A stretch of DNA of 64,000 nt from Clostridium sartagoforme. GTDB lineage: Bacteria; Bacillota; Clostridia; Clostridiales; Clostridiaceae. The stretch spans positions 1 to 64,000 of the forward strand of contig NZ_SRYR01000002.1 of assembly GCF_004794105.1 (NCBI RefSeq). Reading direction: 5' to 3'. Positions within the stretch are counted from its first letter, which is position 1, and every line of letters begins with the position of its first letter. The position numbers and the translations under genes were made by a program. This document shows, in pieces, positions 45,178 to 54,164 of this stretch. The notes below the pieces were generated by a model, which did no database searches, had not been told where the DNA came from, and saw only the letters and a list, made by a program, of their open reading frames with translations.

Positions 45178-45823
45178 ACGCTTGTTCATATGCTTCTACA
45201 ACTAAGTTGAATTCATCTTCATCAGTGATTTCACCGAAGTCATCAGATGAGATTCCAGGATAGTAATATAATATTAGCTTATCATTTGAATCCATTAAGT
45301 TTTCAAGAGCTATATATAGTCTATCTAATTCACAGTTTTCAATTGTAGCTAATACTTTATATCTACTAGATCTCCCAGTATCATTGTTAGTTAAGTTTAA
45401 AATAAAGTCTTTATGAAGTCTAACGTTAATTTTAGATTTATCACAACTTTTTATAAAGGAGCTTGATCTACAACCACTGCAGCTTCTAAAACTACATTCT
45501 TTTATACAATTTAGGCAAGTACATTTAGAACAATTGCTTAATTGGTTAAAAGCTTCTAAATTATCTTGCTTATATCTTGTTAATTGAGATACTGTATCAT
45601 CCTTTTTAAAAAGACTAAACTTTTTATTTTTATCCTTATATTCAGCATCATTAAGCAATTCTATATATTTTGTTAAGATAGGCAACTTAGAATAATACTT
45701 TCTTTTCTTTAATATACTGTCATCAAGAAAGGGTGAAACTTCACTTATAGCATAAGTTACATCTGTATAAGTTTTACCTACAGTTTCCCTTTCTTTAGTT
45801 ATAAATTCAATTGTATTAGCCAT
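45173..45823 (-). CDS. Cysteine-rich protein of the PspA cluster, unknown function
   Basis: A 216-residue soluble protein that I do not recognise. A central cluster of eight cysteines runs CSKCTCLNCIKEC, CSGC and a last Cys (spacing C-2-C-1-C-2-C-3-C-4-C-2-C-8-C), which should bind zinc or an iron-sulfur centre. The flanks are an N-terminal helical part and an acidic C-terminus (ISSDDFGEITDEDEF). It lies 8 bp after pspA in the same operon, so a role in membrane stress is possible. Its stop codon is formed by the edge of repeat G5. Confidence 0.7.
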   Translation of the reverse strand: MANTIEFITKERETVGKTYTDVTYAISEVSPFLDDSILKKRKYYSKLPILTKYIELLNDAEYKDKNKKFSLFKKDDTVSQLTRYKQDNLEAFNQLSNCSKCTCLNCIKECSFRSCSGCRSSSFIKSCDKSKINVRLHKDFILNLTNNDTGRSSRYKVLATIENCELDRLYIALENLMDSNDKLILYYYPGISSDDFGEITDEDEFNLVVEAYEQAS

Positions 45824-45831
45824 ATAAGCAC

Positions 45832-46491
45832 CTAGTTATTATTCTTATATTTTTCAAGTTCTAAATCTAAGTCAACTGCATCTAAAGATTCAAATTCACT
45901 ATCAAATGTATCAATATCTCTAAGTTCACCTAGGCCATTAGCTAAAGATTCCTTCTTTTGAATCTTTCTTTCTATGCTATCAATTTGAATTGAATTAGAT
46001 TTAGTTTGTACATTAGTAAGAACTTCATTGATTTTTTGGCTAGCTTCAGCATTACTATATCTTGCAGCAGCTTCATCTCTGTAATTTCTTGTTTTATTTA
46101 ACTCAGCTTCTAAAGCAGCTAAGTTTTTCTTGATAGCATCAGCTTGAGTTCTGGCAGCATCATAACTTGTCTTTAATGAGTCACGTTTCTTTTCAGATTC
46201 AATCTTTCTAGCTAAAGCTCTTTTTGCTAAATCTTCATTGTTTTTAGATAGAGCAAGTTTAACTTTATCTTCGTAATCCTTAACTTCAATTTCACTTGCA
46301 TCAAGTTTTTTCTTGATTTCATGTGCATTACCGATGATTTGTGCAGAGTTAAGCTTAGCTGTATTTAATTGTGATTCCATATCTCTTATTTTTTGATCTA
46401 GTAATTCAATTGGATTTTCCATTTCATCTAAAGTAGAATTAACCTTTGATTTTAACATATTTGACATTCTTGTGAATATTCCCATATCCAT
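45832..46491 (-). CDS. pspA: PspA/IM30-family phage-shock protein
   Basis: A 219-residue peripheral membrane protein, nearly all helix: MGIFTRMSNMLKSKVNSTLDEMENPIELLDQKIRDME opens as in PspA/LiaH. The long coiled coil runs to about residue 190. Such proteins polymerise on stressed membranes and preserve the proton gradient. It is the middle gene of a three-gene minus-strand cluster. The usual pspBC or liaSR partners are absent. Confidence 0.92.
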   Translation of the reverse strand: MDMGIFTRMSNMLKSKVNSTLDEMENPIELLDQKIRDMESQLNTAKLNSAQIIGNAHEIKKKLDASEIEVKDYEDKVKLALSKNNEDLAKRALARKIESEKKRDSLKTSYDAARTQADAIKKNLAALEAELNKTRNYRDEAAARYSNAEASQKINEVLTNVQTKSNSIQIDSIERKIQKKESLANGLGELRDIDTFDSEFESLDAVDLDLELEKYKNNN

Positions 46492-46505
46492 CCTCCTAGA
46501 ATTAA

Positions 46506-47228
46506 TTAGTATTTTCTATTTTTTAAATATAATCTTATTAGTCTGATTACAACCATAAAGATGATTGCCATTATTACAATTGATCCTATAGAGAATCCAC
46601 TCCCCCTACTAGAACCAAAGCCAAACATTCTTAAGGAATTAAGACCAAACATCATGTCTCCAAAGAATGAACCACCTGAATCGTCATAATCATCGTAGCT
46701 AGTATTGTTATTATAATCTTTGTCTTGAGTTTTATTTGTATCATTCGTAGAACTGTAAGACCCTGAAGAAAAAGCTTTTGAAGTCCCAGACTTACCTTTA
46801 TCTGTGCTTGAGCTAAAAGATCCACTTTTGAAGTTACCAGATGTAGATGAGCTACTAGAGCTCTTGTTATTACTGGAAGAAGAGCTAGAGCTTTTATTAC
46901 TACTAGAAGAACTAGAACTTTTATTAGAACTACCGCTACTAAAAGAACCACTTTTAAAACCACTAGTAGATTTGCTTACATTAGATTTTCCTCCACTTGA
47001 TTTAAAACTACTACTAGAACTCTTACTACTAGAACTTTTAAATCCTCCTGAACTTTTAAAACTACTAGATCCCTTTGATTTTGCTAGTACTACGGTTTCA
47101 CCTTGAGTAATACTATCAAAAATAGGAATAGTATCTATAAGGAAACTAGAAGTTAAAAAGATAAAGGCTAAAAATAAAGTAAATATTATTTTTTTATTAT
47201 TGTTTCTTTTTATAAAGTTCACCCCCAA
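46506..47228 (-). CDS. Ser/Lys-rich exported membrane protein of the PspA cluster
   Basis: A 240-residue protein: N-terminal hydrophobic segment (about 14-33, IIFTLFLAFIFLTSSFLI), a 130-residue low-complexity region of Ser with Phe-Lys-Ser-Gly (FKSSGGFKSSSS, FKSGSFSSG), an acidic Asp/Asn/Tyr patch, then a membrane helix (about 213-232) and a basic tail RLYLKNRKY. I recognise no family. The start is uncertain: TTG 47228 or GTG 47222, neither with a good binding site and no ATG available. It lies 14 bp before pspA, suggesting a membrane partner. Confidence 0.65.
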   Translation of the reverse strand: MGVNFIKRNNNKKIIFTLFLAFIFLTSSFLIDTIPIFDSITQGETVVLAKSKGSSSFKSSGGFKSSSSKSSSSSFKSSGGKSNVSKSTSGFKSGSFSSGSSNKSSSSSSSNKSSSSSSSNNKSSSSSSTSGNFKSGSFSSSTDKGKSGTSKAFSSGSYSSTNDTNKTQDKDYNNNTSYDDYDDSGGSFFGDMMFGLNSLRMFGFGSSRGSGFSIGSIVIMAIIFMVVIRLIRLYLKNRKY

Positions 47229-47494
47229 GAAAAAAGATTATGATATTATTTTATATAGAAAATATATAATTTACAAACTTCATTTAAGTCTAAATTATAA
47301 TCAAATAAGTAATATTTACCTAAATAGATAAATCAATCTAAGTAAATCGTTTATTATCTATCATTTAATAGTTAATACTATCTTATTAAGAGTTAATTAA
47401 TAACTGTTAATTTAAATCAAAGTTCTTTTATTATTTATTATATCATAGTTGATAAAAAATAGATGAGGAATAGCTTTAAAATGCGAATATAACC

Positions 47495-47698
47495 GCAAAG
47501 ATAAATGGACGGCTCATAAGACAAATGGCTGCAAAAAGAAGTTATAGGCTCGTAAAAACTACTAGACCAAGAGTTTTGGTAAAACTCGCATGCGCTCAGA
47601 CAAACCAACAACTCTAAGGTCCAGCAGATTTTACTTCACCAAGAATTTCTAATTTTTCGCCATATGCTTATTTCACCGTCAATTTATCCTTGCTAGTA
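47495..47698. repeat. Dispersed palindromic element, family M copy 2 with nested insertion
   Basis: Outer arms AAAGATAAATGGACGG / CCGTCAATTTATCCTT (two mismatches) enclose CATAAGACAAATGGCTGCAA and GCCATATGCTTATTTCA, shared with copy 1 at 1867-1948. Between them sits a second palindrome, GTAAAAACTACTAGACC (47552-47568) / GGTCCAGCAGATTTTAC (47618-47634), absent from copy 1. That in turn contains GAGTTTTGGTAAAACTC. Confidence 0.75.
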
Positions 47699-47734
47699 AT
47701 TCAGCATTTAAAATATTTTAGGCGATTACACTAA

Positions 47735-47890
47735 TTTTTATTGAAATTCAGCTCGTCTGAATTTCTTCCTTTAGTTGACCTACATCCATAAATTTAAATT
47801 ATTCAAGGAGTTTTTAACATATTGTGCGTAAGACGACTTGGAGCTGGCGACGGAGTCCGAGCATAATATGTTAAAAACTCCTGCGCAATT
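47735..47890. repeat. Two-hairpin dispersed element, family H copy 2
   Basis: Hairpin GAAATTCAG-CTCGT-CTGAATTTC (47743-47765). The 18-bp stem AGGAGTTTTTAACATATT (47806-47823) / AATATGTTAAAAACTCCT (47865-47882) follows. The loop keeps GACGACTTGG. Compared with copy 1, one stem pair changes C-G to T-A, a compensatory change. Confidence 0.85.
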
Positions 47891-47929
47891 TAAAACAATT
47901 TGACTTGTAATCAATATCAGAATAATCTA

Positions 47930-48064
47930 AAATTAATTTATTATAACTTATATAAAAATTAAAAGATCGATGATTTCAATTGATGTAGTTTACTTTATAA
48001 ATATTTTTTTACTTTAAATTTTATAATATACAAGATGTAAATTATTTATTGAAACATAGATACT
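47930..48064 (+). repeat. TTTCAATT/AATTGAAA promoter-like element, copy 4
   Basis: CTTATATAAAAATTAAAAG left edge, TTTCAATT at 47974-47981, TTTACT at 47989-47994, a weaker -10 (TTAAAT at 48014-48019 after 19 nt; a TATAAT lies further on at 48022) and TTATTGAAAC at 48046-48055. It ends 22 nt before the S1-protein start codon. Confidence 0.75.
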
Positions 48065-48086
48065 AGTTTTGAAGGAGTGAAGAAAC

Positions 48087-49232
48087 ATGACAAATCAAAA
48101 TATAGAAGAAAGCATGGGGGCTTTATTACAGGACTTTGATGTTAAAAGAATTAAATCTGGAGATATTCTTGATGGAGAGGTTATTGATGTTAACGATAAG
48201 GAAGTTACAGTAAATATTAATTATGCCTTTGATGGTGTTATAGAAAAAGCTGAATTAACAAACATTGATAAGGATCCAAGAGAAGTAGTGCAGCAAGGAG
48301 ATAAGCTTAAGGTGTATGTTTTATCACCTAATGATGGAGAAGGATATGTTCAGTTATCAAGAGTTAAAGCTTTAGAAATTACTGAAAGAGAAGATATAAA
48401 GAAGGCTTTTAATAATGATGAAGTTATAAAGGTATATGTAAAAGAAGAAGTAAAGGGTGGATTAGTAGCTTATTATGGAAATATAAGAGTATTTATACCA
48501 GCATCCTTAGCATCTAGAGAAAGAGTTATCTTATCTGATTTAATAGGAAAAGAATTAGAAGTTAAAATAATAGAATTAGACTTCAAATCAAGAAAAATAG
48601 TTGCTTCAAGAAGAGTTTTAGAAGATGCTATCTTTGAAAATAACAAGAAGGAATTATGGAAATCAGTAAAGTCTGGTGAAAAGAGAGCAGGAGTTGTTAA
48701 GAAGCTTATTAAAGCAGGAGCAATTGTTGATATTGGAGGAATAACAGGACTTATTCATTTAACTGATTTATCTTGGGGAAGAGTAAATAGAGCTGAAGAT
48801 GTAGTTAAAGAAGGAGATAAGGTAGAAGTATTTGTAGGAGAAGTAGATGCTAAGAATGAAAGAGTATCATTAATCCTAAAAGATATAAACGAAGATCCTT
48901 GGACTACTAATGAAGATAAATTAAAAATAGGAGCTGTAATTGAAGGTAAAGTAGTTAAATTCTTAAACTTCGGTGCTTTTGTTGAATTATATCCAGGAGT
49001 TGAAGGACTAGTTCATATAAATGAAATTACAGATGAAAACATAGCTAAACCTTCTGATGTTTTAACTTTAGGTCAAAAAGTAAAGGTTAAAGTTTTAGAT
49101 GTTGATAAGACAAATAAGAGAGTATCTTTAACTATAAAAGATGCAGAAGAAAAATCTAAGGAATACTTAAAATATAATGATATTGATGATGGAGTTTCTT
49201 TAGGAGACCTATTCAAGGACTTTTTTAAATAA
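48087..49232 (+). CDS. S1-domain RNA-binding protein, ribosomal protein S1-like
   Basis: A 381-residue protein with four S1 (OB-fold) domains: about 18-88 (GDILDGEVIDVNDKEVTVNINYAFDG), 105-170, 190-258 (KRAGVVKKLIKAGAIVDIGGITGLIHLTDLSWGR) and 278-346 (IGAVIEGKVVKFLNFGAFVELYPGVEGLVHINEI). This layout matches Firmicute RpsA homologues, which bind mRNA but are not always ribosomal. The ATG follows GAAGGAG. Promoter element copy 4 ends just upstream. Monocistronic, with repeat G6 after the stop. Confidence 0.92.
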   Translation: MTNQNIEESMGALLQDFDVKRIKSGDILDGEVIDVNDKEVTVNINYAFDGVIEKAELTNIDKDPREVVQQGDKLKVYVLSPNDGEGYVQLSRVKALEITEREDIKKAFNNDEVIKVYVKEEVKGGLVAYYGNIRVFIPASLASRERVILSDLIGKELEVKIIELDFKSRKIVASRRVLEDAIFENNKKELWKSVKSGEKRAGVVKKLIKAGAIVDIGGITGLIHLTDLSWGRVNRAEDVVKEGDKVEVFVGEVDAKNERVSLILKDINEDPWTTNEDKLKIGAVIEGKVVKFLNFGAFVELYPGVEGLVHINEITDENIAKPSDVLTLGQKVKVKVLDVDKTNKRVSLTIKDAEEKSKEYLKYNDIDDGVSLGDLFKDFFK

Positions 49233-49346
49233 TGAAAGAATGAAAGTGCTATCGCACAATGAAAAAATGAAGAAATGAGGTTTTGCACTGCAAAGCCTCA
49301 TTTTTTATATAATAATTTTTTCATTATAAAATGCTTAGAATTTTAT
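49230..49346. repeat. GAATGAAAAAATT palindromic repeat, family G copy 6
   Basis: AATGAAAGAATGAAAG, GTGCTATCGCAC, GAAAAAATGAAGAAATG, then a GAGGTTTTGCA/TGCAAAGCCTC hairpin and the edge AAAATGCTTAGAATTTT. The edge runs into the pyk stop codon. It spans the whole gap between two convergent genes. Confidence 0.82.
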
Positions 49347-50761
49347 AACTTCTCTATTTTTAACATATTAGTTCCACCAGTTACTGCATTTGGCATACCT
49401 GCTGCAACTACTATATCATCACCTTTTTCTGCAAAGGATAATGTAGTTACTACCTTTTTAGCTTCAACTAATATTTCATCAGTTGTAGTGAACATCTCAC
49501 ATTTAAGTGGGAATATACCAAAGTTTAAGTTCAATCCTCTCCTTACTTCTTCGTGAGGAGTTATTGCAATTATTGGACACTTAGGTCTATATTTTGAAAT
49601 AAGTTTTGCAGTTGCACCACTACTAGTTGCTGCTACTATTGCCTTTGTATCTAGAAGGTTTGAACTTCTACAAGCTGAGTAACTAATAGCTTCAGAGAAG
49701 GAAGTAAGTGAAGGTTCCTTAAGTCTTCTATTTAAATAGTTATAATCAAGGTTTTCTTCAGTTTCTATTGATATTCTTGACATAGTTTCAGCAGCTTCTA
49801 TTGGATAGTTACCACTTGCACTTTCTCCACTTAACATAATGGCATCAGTTCCATCGAAGATAGCATTACATATGTCACAAGCTTCAGCTCTAGTTGGAAG
49901 AGAATTTCTTATCATAGAATCAAGCATTTGAGTAGCTGTTATAACTATCTTACCCGCTTCATTACATTTTCTAATGATGTTCTTTTGAATTATAGGAACT
50001 TTCTCTATAGGAATTTCAACCCCCATATCACCTCTAGCAACCATTATTGCGTCAGATACTTCTATTATTTCGTCTATATTATCTACACCTTCTTGGTTTT
50101 CTATCTTAGCTATTATTTGAATATAATCTCCACCATGAGCTTCTAAAACATCTCTAACATCTTGGATATCAGAAGCTTTTCTTATGAAAGAAGCTGCTAC
50201 AAAATCTATTTTATTTTCACAACCAAAGATAAGATCTTCTTTATCCTTTTCAGTTATTGAGGGAAGATTAATCCTAACATTAGGAACATTAACACCTTTA
50301 TGGTTTTTAATTAATCCTCCTACAGTAACTACACATTTAATTTCAATTCCATTAACTTCTTTAATTTTAAATCTTAATAGACCATCGTCTACTAAGATTT
50401 CTCCACCAACTTTAACGTCTTTATACAAATCCTTATATGAAACTGAACATTTTTCTTTATCACCAAGGATTTCATCTCCACATATGAAAGAGAAATCTTG
50501 GCCTTCTACAAGCTCAACTCCATCATTAACAAAGTTGTGAGTTCTAATTTTAGGACCCTTAATATCTAATATTATTGCAGTAGGAGAGTTTAAATCTTCT
50601 CTTACTTTTTTTATTAAATCTATTTTATCCTTATGAGTTTCATGAGTACCGTGAGAAAAGTTTAATCTGGCTGCACTCATACCTATTTTGATAAATTTTC
50701 TGATGATTTCTTCATTATCACTGGCTGGGCCAATAGTAAAGATCATTTTGGTTTTTTGCAT
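49343..50761 (-). CDS. pyk: Pyruvate kinase
   Basis: Last step of glycolysis: phosphoenolpyruvate + ADP to pyruvate + ATP. It has 472 residues without the extra C-terminal PEP-utiliser domain found in Bacillus. N-terminal KMIFTIGPASDNEE, the active-site block AKIENQEGVDNIDEII, VARGDMGVEIPIEKVP and ITATQMLDSMIRNSLPTRAE are present. It stands alone here and is not joined to pfkA. Its stop codon coincides with the edge of repeat G6. Confidence 0.97.
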   Translation of the reverse strand: MQKTKMIFTIGPASDNEEIIRKFIKIGMSAARLNFSHGTHETHKDKIDLIKKVREDLNSPTAIILDIKGPKIRTHNFVNDGVELVEGQDFSFICGDEILGDKEKCSVSYKDLYKDVKVGGEILVDDGLLRFKIKEVNGIEIKCVVTVGGLIKNHKGVNVPNVRINLPSITEKDKEDLIFGCENKIDFVAASFIRKASDIQDVRDVLEAHGGDYIQIIAKIENQEGVDNIDEIIEVSDAIMVARGDMGVEIPIEKVPIIQKNIIRKCNEAGKIVITATQMLDSMIRNSLPTRAEACDICNAIFDGTDAIMLSGESASGNYPIEAAETMSRISIETEENLDYNYLNRRLKEPSLTSFSEAISYSACRSSNLLDTKAIVAATSSGATAKLISKYRPKCPIIAITPHEEVRRGLNLNFGIFPLKCEMFTTTDEILVEAKKVVTTLSFAEKGDDIVVAAGMPNAVTGGTNMLKIEKL

Positions 50762-50902
50762 AATACCACCTCGATTATTAAAAATTAGGAATTTTCTGAA
50801 TAAGTATAATAAAAAAATAAAATTTAAGTATCATATATACTATGATATACTTATTTTATAATATAATTCTAACATATATTAGGAAGCAAAGGAGAGAAGA
50901 TT

Positions 50903-52354
50903 ATGAATGTTTTACAAAATTTAGAACCTAAAAAGGTTTTTCAATATTTCGAGGAAATTTCTCAAATACCAAGAGGATCAGGAAATGAGAAAGCTATAAG
51001 TGATTACTTAGTAGGAGTTGCCAAGAAGTTAAGTTTAGAAGTAATTCAAGATGAAGCATTAAATGTAATAATAAAAAAGCCAGGAACTAAGGGTTATGAA
51101 AATTCACCTACAGTAATTCTTCAAGGACATATGGATATGGTTTGTGAAAAAAATAAGGGAACTGACCATGATTTTGAAAAAGATCCATTAAAATTAAGAG
51201 TTATAGATGATATGGTGTATGCTACAGATACTACATTAGGAGCTGATAACGGAATTGCAGTTGCTTATTCACTAGCAATATTAGATTCTACAGATATTCC
51301 TCATCCACCATTAGAGGTTTTAGTAACTACAGATGAAGAAACAGGAATGACTGGAGCTATGGCTATTTCTAAGGAAAATGTTACTGGTAAGATACTTCTA
51401 AATCTAGATAATGAAGAAGAAGGCCATTTATTAGTAAGCTGTGCTGGTGGAGTAAGAAGTAAGCATTTATTAAAGGCAAACTTAGAAGAAGTTAATGAAT
51501 ACAACAATTTCTTACATATTGCTGTAAGAGGCCTAAAGGGTGGCCACTCTGGAATGGAAATTAATAAGGAAAGAGGAAACTCTAATAAGATTATGGGTAG
51601 AATTCTTAAATCCTTATTAGAATTAGATTATAAGCTAGCAGAGGTTCATGGTGGATCTAAAAATAATGCTATTCCAAGAGAAGCTGATGCAATCATAGCA
51701 TTAAAATCAGCTGATTTAGAAAAGGCTAAAGAAATAATTAATTCATGGAATCCAATTTTATTAAATGAGTTAAAAACTCAAGATCCAGGAGTTAAAGTAT
51801 CAATTTTAGAAGATACAGAAAAGGTTGAAAAGGTATTTACAAGAGTAGATACTGAAAAAGCAGTAAACTTACTTTACTTAATACCAAATAGCATTAATAC
51901 TAATAGTGTTGAAATAGCTGGATTAGTTGAAAGTTCAACTAACTTAGGAGTAGTAATTACTAATGGTGATACTGTAGAGTATGATAGTGCTATTAGAAGT
52001 TCAGTAGCATCTTTAAAGGATGAAATAGTACTTAGAAGTAAGACTATAGCAGATTTACTTGGAGCTGAATTTGAAACTACAGCAGGATATCCAGAATGGC
52101 AATATGATAGCGAATCAAAAGTTAGAGGGATATGCCAAGAAGTATATAAGAGAATGTATGGAAAAGATGCTGAAATAGTTGCTATTCATGCTGGTGTTGA
52201 ATGTGGATTATTCAATGAAAGATTAGGTAAGCTAGATATGATAAGCTTTGGACCTAACCTTTATGATGTTCATACTCCAGAGGAGCATATGAGCATAACA
52301 TCAGTTAAAAATGTTTGGGATTATTTATTAGAAGTATTAAAAGAATTAAAATAA
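50903..52354 (+). CDS. pepD: Xaa-His dipeptidase (aminoacyl-histidine dipeptidase)
   Basis: An M20-family zinc dipeptidase of 483 residues. Metal-site motifs: LQGHMDMVCEK (about 76-86), DTTLGADNGIAVAYSLAIL, TDEETGMTGA and, near the end, AIHAGVECGLFNERL. The C-terminus SPDxxxVHTPEE-type segment reads LYDVHTPEEHMSITSVKNV. It hydrolyses dipeptides such as carnosine-like Xaa-His. AAAGGAG precedes the ATG. A diverged copy of its last 66 bp lies at 53228. Confidence 0.94.
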   Translation: MNVLQNLEPKKVFQYFEEISQIPRGSGNEKAISDYLVGVAKKLSLEVIQDEALNVIIKKPGTKGYENSPTVILQGHMDMVCEKNKGTDHDFEKDPLKLRVIDDMVYATDTTLGADNGIAVAYSLAILDSTDIPHPPLEVLVTTDEETGMTGAMAISKENVTGKILLNLDNEEEGHLLVSCAGGVRSKHLLKANLEEVNEYNNFLHIAVRGLKGGHSGMEINKERGNSNKIMGRILKSLLELDYKLAEVHGGSKNNAIPREADAIIALKSADLEKAKEIINSWNPILLNELKTQDPGVKVSILEDTEKVEKVFTRVDTEKAVNLLYLIPNSINTNSVEIAGLVESSTNLGVVITNGDTVEYDSAIRSSVASLKDEIVLRSKTIADLLGAEFETTAGYPEWQYDSESKVRGICQEVYKRMYGKDAEIVAIHAGVECGLFNERLGKLDMISFGPNLYDVHTPEEHMSITSVKNVWDYLLEVLKELK

Positions 52355-52379
52355 TTTAATAAGATTGCTAAATAAAAAT

Positions 52380-52427
52380 GGACTTTGCGAAATATTATAA
52401 TTAATATTTTCTCAAAGTCTTTTTTTA
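52380..52427 (+). terminator. pepD terminator
   Basis: GACTTTG / CAAAGTC with inner AATATT/AATATT pairing, then T run. Confidence 0.85.
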
Positions 52428-52525
52428 AAAGGTGTTAAGAAAATTTATATAATCTAAACAGACTGCTCAAGTCTTTTAAAAGAATATGGAGACAAATATT
52501 TTAATTATTAAGGAAGTGGGTGCTT

Positions 52526-53203
52526 ATGGAAGGTTTATATGAAATAAATATGATATCAACATTTTTTAGGCTATTATTAGCTTTAATTTGTGGAGGGATT
52601 TTAGGGATTGAAAGAGGGAAGAAAAATAGGCCAGCAGGATTTAGAACATATATGTTGGTTTGTGTTGCATCTGCTATGGTTATGATTACTAATCAATATA
52701 TAGCCGATATGTATTCTACAGGAGATCCTTCTAGAATGGGGGCTCAGGTGATAAGTGGAATTGGTTTTTTAGGGGCAGGTACAATTATTGTAACTGGTAG
52801 AAATAAAGTTACAGGATTAACTACAGCAGCAGGACTGTGGGCATCAGCATGTATAGGTCTTACTATAGGTGTTGGTTTTTATTCAGGAGCCATAATAGGA
52901 TGTGGCATGATTTATATAGCTATGGCATTATTACATGGAGTTGATAATAGAATTACATTATTGACTAAAGAGGTTACGGTATATATAGAGTTTTCTAGCA
53001 TAAAGAACTTAAGTGCCTTTTTAGGGTATGTAAAACATCATAATATGAAAGTTGTTGAGTTAGAATTAATAAAATCTAATGAGTTAACTGAAACTATAGT
53101 AGGTGGAGTATTTACATTGAAATTACTTGAAAAAACTCAATATGTGGATGTTATAGAGTTGCTAGGAAAAGCAGAGGGAGTTTGTAGTATAGAAGAAATA
53201 TAA
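52526..53203 (+). CDS. MgtC/SapB-family membrane protein
   Basis: A 225-residue protein with four or five N-terminal helices carrying the family signature GGILGIERGKKNRPAGFRTYMLVCVASAMVM, QVISGIGFLGAGTI and GLTTAAGLWASACIGL. A soluble ACT-like C-terminal domain follows (about 150-225). Members include MgtC of Salmonella, tied to magnesium stress; the general role in Firmicutes is unclear. The start is ATG 52526 behind AGGAAGTGGG; an in-frame GTG six bases earlier lies inside that site. Confidence 0.9.
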   Translation: MEGLYEINMISTFFRLLLALICGGILGIERGKKNRPAGFRTYMLVCVASAMVMITNQYIADMYSTGDPSRMGAQVISGIGFLGAGTIIVTGRNKVTGLTTAAGLWASACIGLTIGVGFYSGAIIGCGMIYIAMALLHGVDNRITLLTKEVTVYIEFSSIKNLSAFLGYVKHHNMKVVELELIKSNELTETIVGGVFTLKLLEKTQYVDVIELLGKAEGVCSIEEI

Positions 53204-53227
53204 TTCTAGGGATCAAAGTAAATATTA

Positions 53228-53294
53228 ATGAGCATAACATCAGTTGAAAATCTTTGGGATTATTTATTAGAAGTGTTAAAAGAATTAAATTAAT
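53228..53294 (+). pseudogene. Duplicated fragment of the pepD 3' end
   Basis: Matches pepD 52289-52355 over 67 bp with about five base changes. In frame it encodes MSITSVENLWDYLLEVLKEL plus Asn and a stop, against MSITSVKNVWDYLLEVLKEL plus Lys in pepD. No binding site, start region or other pepD sequence precedes it. It is a remnant of a second copy or a short duplication across the mgtC-like gene. Confidence 0.85.
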
Positions 53295-53354
53295 TAGGGT
53301 AATTAGCTATAGGATGGCACTGTTGCACAAATAGAGATAATGAAAATGAATAAT

Positions 53355-53395
53355 TATTGATGTGATTAGGAAAAAATTACATCAATATTTTTTTG
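53355..53395 (+). terminator. Terminator after the mgtC-like gene
   Basis: ATTGATGTGATT / AATTACATCAAT around AGGAAAA, then a T run. Confidence 0.82.
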
Positions 53396-53462
53396 TTTTA
53401 CATAATGAATATAATAAGAGCACTAGGAATATATATAAGTATAGAAAGAGGGGGATGGTAAA

Positions 53463-54164
53463 ATGAAGTACACAAAGTATAATTACAAAAGGAAGAATCA
53501 TGGAGCGAAACTTCTTACTTCTTTAATGATAACTACTCTATCAGCTATTGCTATAGGTTTAATAGCAGCTTGGCTTTTACTTAAAATTATTCCTGACTTA
53601 AATAAATTAAAAGCTGCAGATGCTAATATCCCTATAGAAGAAAATGTAAGCAATAATGAGAAAGAAATTGAAAATTACTCTTTAATTCAATGTGGATACT
53701 TCTCTAAGGAAGAAAATGCAAAGCAAGTTTTAGGGAAGATTCCTTCAGATTATGACTCTTTTATTGCAAAAGATTCAGATGGAAAGTATAGAGTAATAGC
53801 AGGAATAACAAAAGAATCAGATAGTAGTGAGGTTATTGAAGGATTAAAAGGAAAGGGTCTTGAGGCAATCAAAGTAAATTTACCATTAGATAAAAATAAT
53901 GAAGTTGAAGGACAAATACTTGCAATTACAGAAGGATATTTAGAAATATTAAATACTGCAAAAAAGGATGATGTTAAGGAAGTTAATACTAATGACTTTA
54001 AAGCTTGGTCCAAAGAACTTCCAGCGTTATCTGAAGGAGAAAAAATAGAAATATTAAAGGAATATAAGGCACATATAGATACATTAAATGAAAATATTAG
54101 TAAGGAAAATATAGCAGCTGAACTAGAGTATATTTATTCAGTACTAAGTAAAATAAAAGTATAA
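53463..54164 (+). CDS. SPOR-domain membrane protein
   Basis: A 233-residue protein: basic N-terminus (KYTKYNYKRKNHGAK), one membrane helix (about 18-42), then an outward SPOR-like domain (about 72-145, YSLIQCGYFSKEENAKQVLGKIPSDYDSFIAKDSDGKYRVIAG) and a helical C-terminus. SPOR domains bind glycan strands lacking stem peptides at division or engulfment sites. The gene lies ahead of the maf-mre-min block, consistent with cell-wall work. Confidence 0.85.
   Translation: MKYTKYNYKRKNHGAKLLTSLMITTLSAIAIGLIAAWLLLKIIPDLNKLKAADANIPIEENVSNNEKEIENYSLIQCGYFSKEENAKQVLGKIPSDYDSFIAKDSDGKYRVIAGITKESDSSEVIEGLKGKGLEAIKVNLPLDKNNEVEGQILAITEGYLEILNTAKKDDVKEVNTNDFKAWSKELPALSEGEKIEILKEYKAHIDTLNENISKENIAAELEYIYSVLSKIKV

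Noticed and set aside
46804..47106. Leucine-rich open frame on the plus strand
   Set aside because: It is the reverse reading of the Ser-rich repeat of the minus-strand gene; Leu repeats arise from AGC/TCT-type codons read backward.
49275..49556. Plus-strand open frame overlapping pyk
   Set aside because: It runs antisense to the conserved pyruvate kinase gene and starts within repeat G6.
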